Positions 5,347 through 5,847 of a stretch of 5,847 nt of DNA are shown piece after piece. Within the stretch, counting starts at the first letter, position 1. Each line of letters opens with the position of its first letter. Location: positions 1-5,847 of the forward strand of contig DRTC01000102.1 of assembly GCA_011372345.1 (NCBI GenBank). The letters are read 5' to 3'. A program made the translations under genes and the position numbers. Under the pieces are notes generated by a model. The model did not search any database. It worked only from the letters and a program-made list of their open reading frames with translations, and was not told the DNA's origin. The DNA is from Candidatus Cloacimonadota bacterium (GTDB lineage: Bacteria > Cloacimonadota > Cloacimonadia > Cloacimonadales > TCS61).

Positions 5347-5640
5347 CTATCTTATCAATATCTGTTCAGCAAGGTCGCGAGGAATAATGTATCTCGATTC
5401 ACCGACTCCGACAATGATATTTGGCTCTGATCTTTCATTTTTTTGAACTTCGATCATACTCCCGGCAAAAATTCCCATTTCTACTGTTTTTTTATCGGGA
5501 TTGGAAATTACTACATATTTTTTCCCGAGTTCACCGTAATTAAGATTAAAATTTCTACCGTGATGACGACAATGTTTATGTCTGTGTCTTCTTCTCAGAC
5601 CTTGACCTTTTCCGTTAAATCCTCTTCCAAAACCGAACAT
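5347..5640 (-). CDS. feoA: FeoA domain protein with His/Arg-rich N-terminus
   Basis: Residues about 37-97 form the SH3-like FeoA domain: YVVISNPDKKTVEMGIFAGS, then MIEVQKNE, EPNIIVGVGESRYIIPRDLA, and the C-terminal EQILIR. FeoA is a small cytoplasmic protein needed by the ferrous iron permease FeoB. At 97 residues it is longer than the usual 75-85; the extra part is residues 1-36, which are Gly-rich (FGFGRGFNGKGQG) and then strongly basic (RRRHRHKHCRHHGR), with five His and one Cys that could bind metal. The start ATG 5640-5638 is well supported by AAGGAG (5651-5646) with a 5-base spacer. feoC follows 73 bases downstream, but no feoB is visible, so this may be an accessory FeoA or a rearranged feo locus. 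A DtxR-type protein is unlikely because no DNA-binding domain is present. Confidence 0.85.
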   Translation of the reverse strand: MFGFGRGFNGKGQGLRRRHRHKHCRHHGRNFNLNYGELGKKYVVISNPDKKTVEMGIFAGSMIEVQKNERSEPNIIVGVGESRYIIPRDLAEQILIR

Positions 5641-5645
5641 TACAA

Positions 5646-5651
5646 CTCCTT
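5646..5651 (-). promoter_or_regulatory. feoA: Ribosome binding site of feoA
   Basis: AAGGAG on the minus strand lies five bases before ATG 5640-5638. It is the strongest ribosome binding site in the window and fixes the feoA start so that the His-rich N-terminus is part of the protein. Confidence 0.75.
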
Positions 5652-5667
5652 TTTATTTCATAAAAAT

Positions 5668-5695
5668 AAGATAACTATTCGCTCCATAAATGCAA
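5668..5695 (-). promoter_or_regulatory. Weak promoter candidate for feoA
   Basis: On the minus strand TTGCAT (5695-5690) and TATCTT (5673-5668) are 16 bases apart, 28 bases before the feoA start. The match is partial (4/6 in the -10 box, 3/6 in the -35 box). I see no convincing Fur or DtxR box in the 140 bases upstream of feoA. Confidence 0.25.
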
Positions 5696-5711
5696 ATAAT
5701 TCTCAATTGCA

Positions 5712-5729
5712 AATCCTGTCAATCCTATT
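5712..5729. repeat. Two-unit copy of the AATCCTGT repeat
   Basis: AATCCTGTC (5712-5720) and AATCCTATT (5721-5729) repeat with a 9-base step and share the core AATCCTGT with the array at 2444-2470, in the same orientation. It lies between the partial ORF at the window edge and feoA. Confidence 0.45.
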
Positions 5730-5778
5730 AAGAAAAAAATTAACAGCAAACAAAAACGAACAAATTTCTCGGATGAAA

Positions 5779-5847
5779 TTACTTTGTTAGATCGCATACG
5801 GACCAGGGATCAATCGCCAACCCCAAATATATTCCAAAATGTTCCAA
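5779..5847 (-). CDS. C-terminal end of an unidentified ORF cut by the window edge
   Basis: The minus-strand frame is open from the window edge for 22 codons and ends at TAA 5781-5779. The peptide contains HFGIYLGLAIDPWSVCDLTK, with a protein-like composition (hydrophobic run, then DPW and a polar end). I do not recognise it; an end of a transposase or of an enzyme are both possible. With so few codons an accidental open frame cannot be excluded. The gap to feoA (139 bases) holds the repeat at 5712-5729 and a weak promoter candidate. Confidence 0.3.
   Translation of the reverse strand: MEHFGIYLGLAIDPWSVCDLTK

Noticed and set aside
5200..5790. Plus-strand open frames opposite feoA and feoC
   Set aside because: They are antisense shadows of well-supported minus-strand genes.

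Overview
The window is an AT-rich bacterial segment in which every supportable gene lies on the minus strand, so transcription runs from high to low coordinates. A secreted transglutaminase-like protein of a type I associate with Bacteroidota and related FCB-type anaerobes, small Feo proteins, decayed insertion sequences and a decayed toxin-antitoxin pair suggest an environmental anaerobe, perhaps Cloacimonadota-like. That placement is inference; no rRNA or marker gene is present.

Right part (about 2500-5847), apparently functional. Reading in the direction of transcription there is a C-terminal scrap of an unidentified ORF at the edge (5779-5847), then FeoA with a His/Arg-rich N-terminus (5347-5640), a FeoC-like winged-helix protein with a four-Cys cluster (5046-5273), and an 828-residue exported multidomain transglutaminase-like protein (2506-4992). 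No feoB lies between feoA and feoC.

Middle and left part (about 140-2350), mostly a graveyard. An MntA/HepT (MNT-HEPN) toxin-antitoxin pair is broken in both halves: mntA by one frameshift and hepT by two in-frame stops, although the catalytic motifs of both are still legible. An intact small membrane protein of unknown function follows (1309-1647). Beyond it are an IS1634-like transposase cut off after 85 recognisable residues (822-1112) and an unrelated DDE transposase with frameshifts and stops (159-727). The first 158 bases show no supportable gene.

The most interesting non-coding pattern is a set of short repeats placed at the ends of intact genes. A 15-base palindrome occurs three times: once directly after the stop of the small membrane protein, and twice as a perfect 39-base inverted repeat starting at the stop codon of feoC. 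Three-unit mini-arrays with 8- or 9-base periods follow the stops of feoA and of the transglutaminase gene, and a related two-unit copy lies upstream of feoA. These look like dispersed intergenic repeats, not parts of genes. I see no tRNA, rRNA, CRISPR array or plus-strand gene, and no clear new defence or metabolic system.
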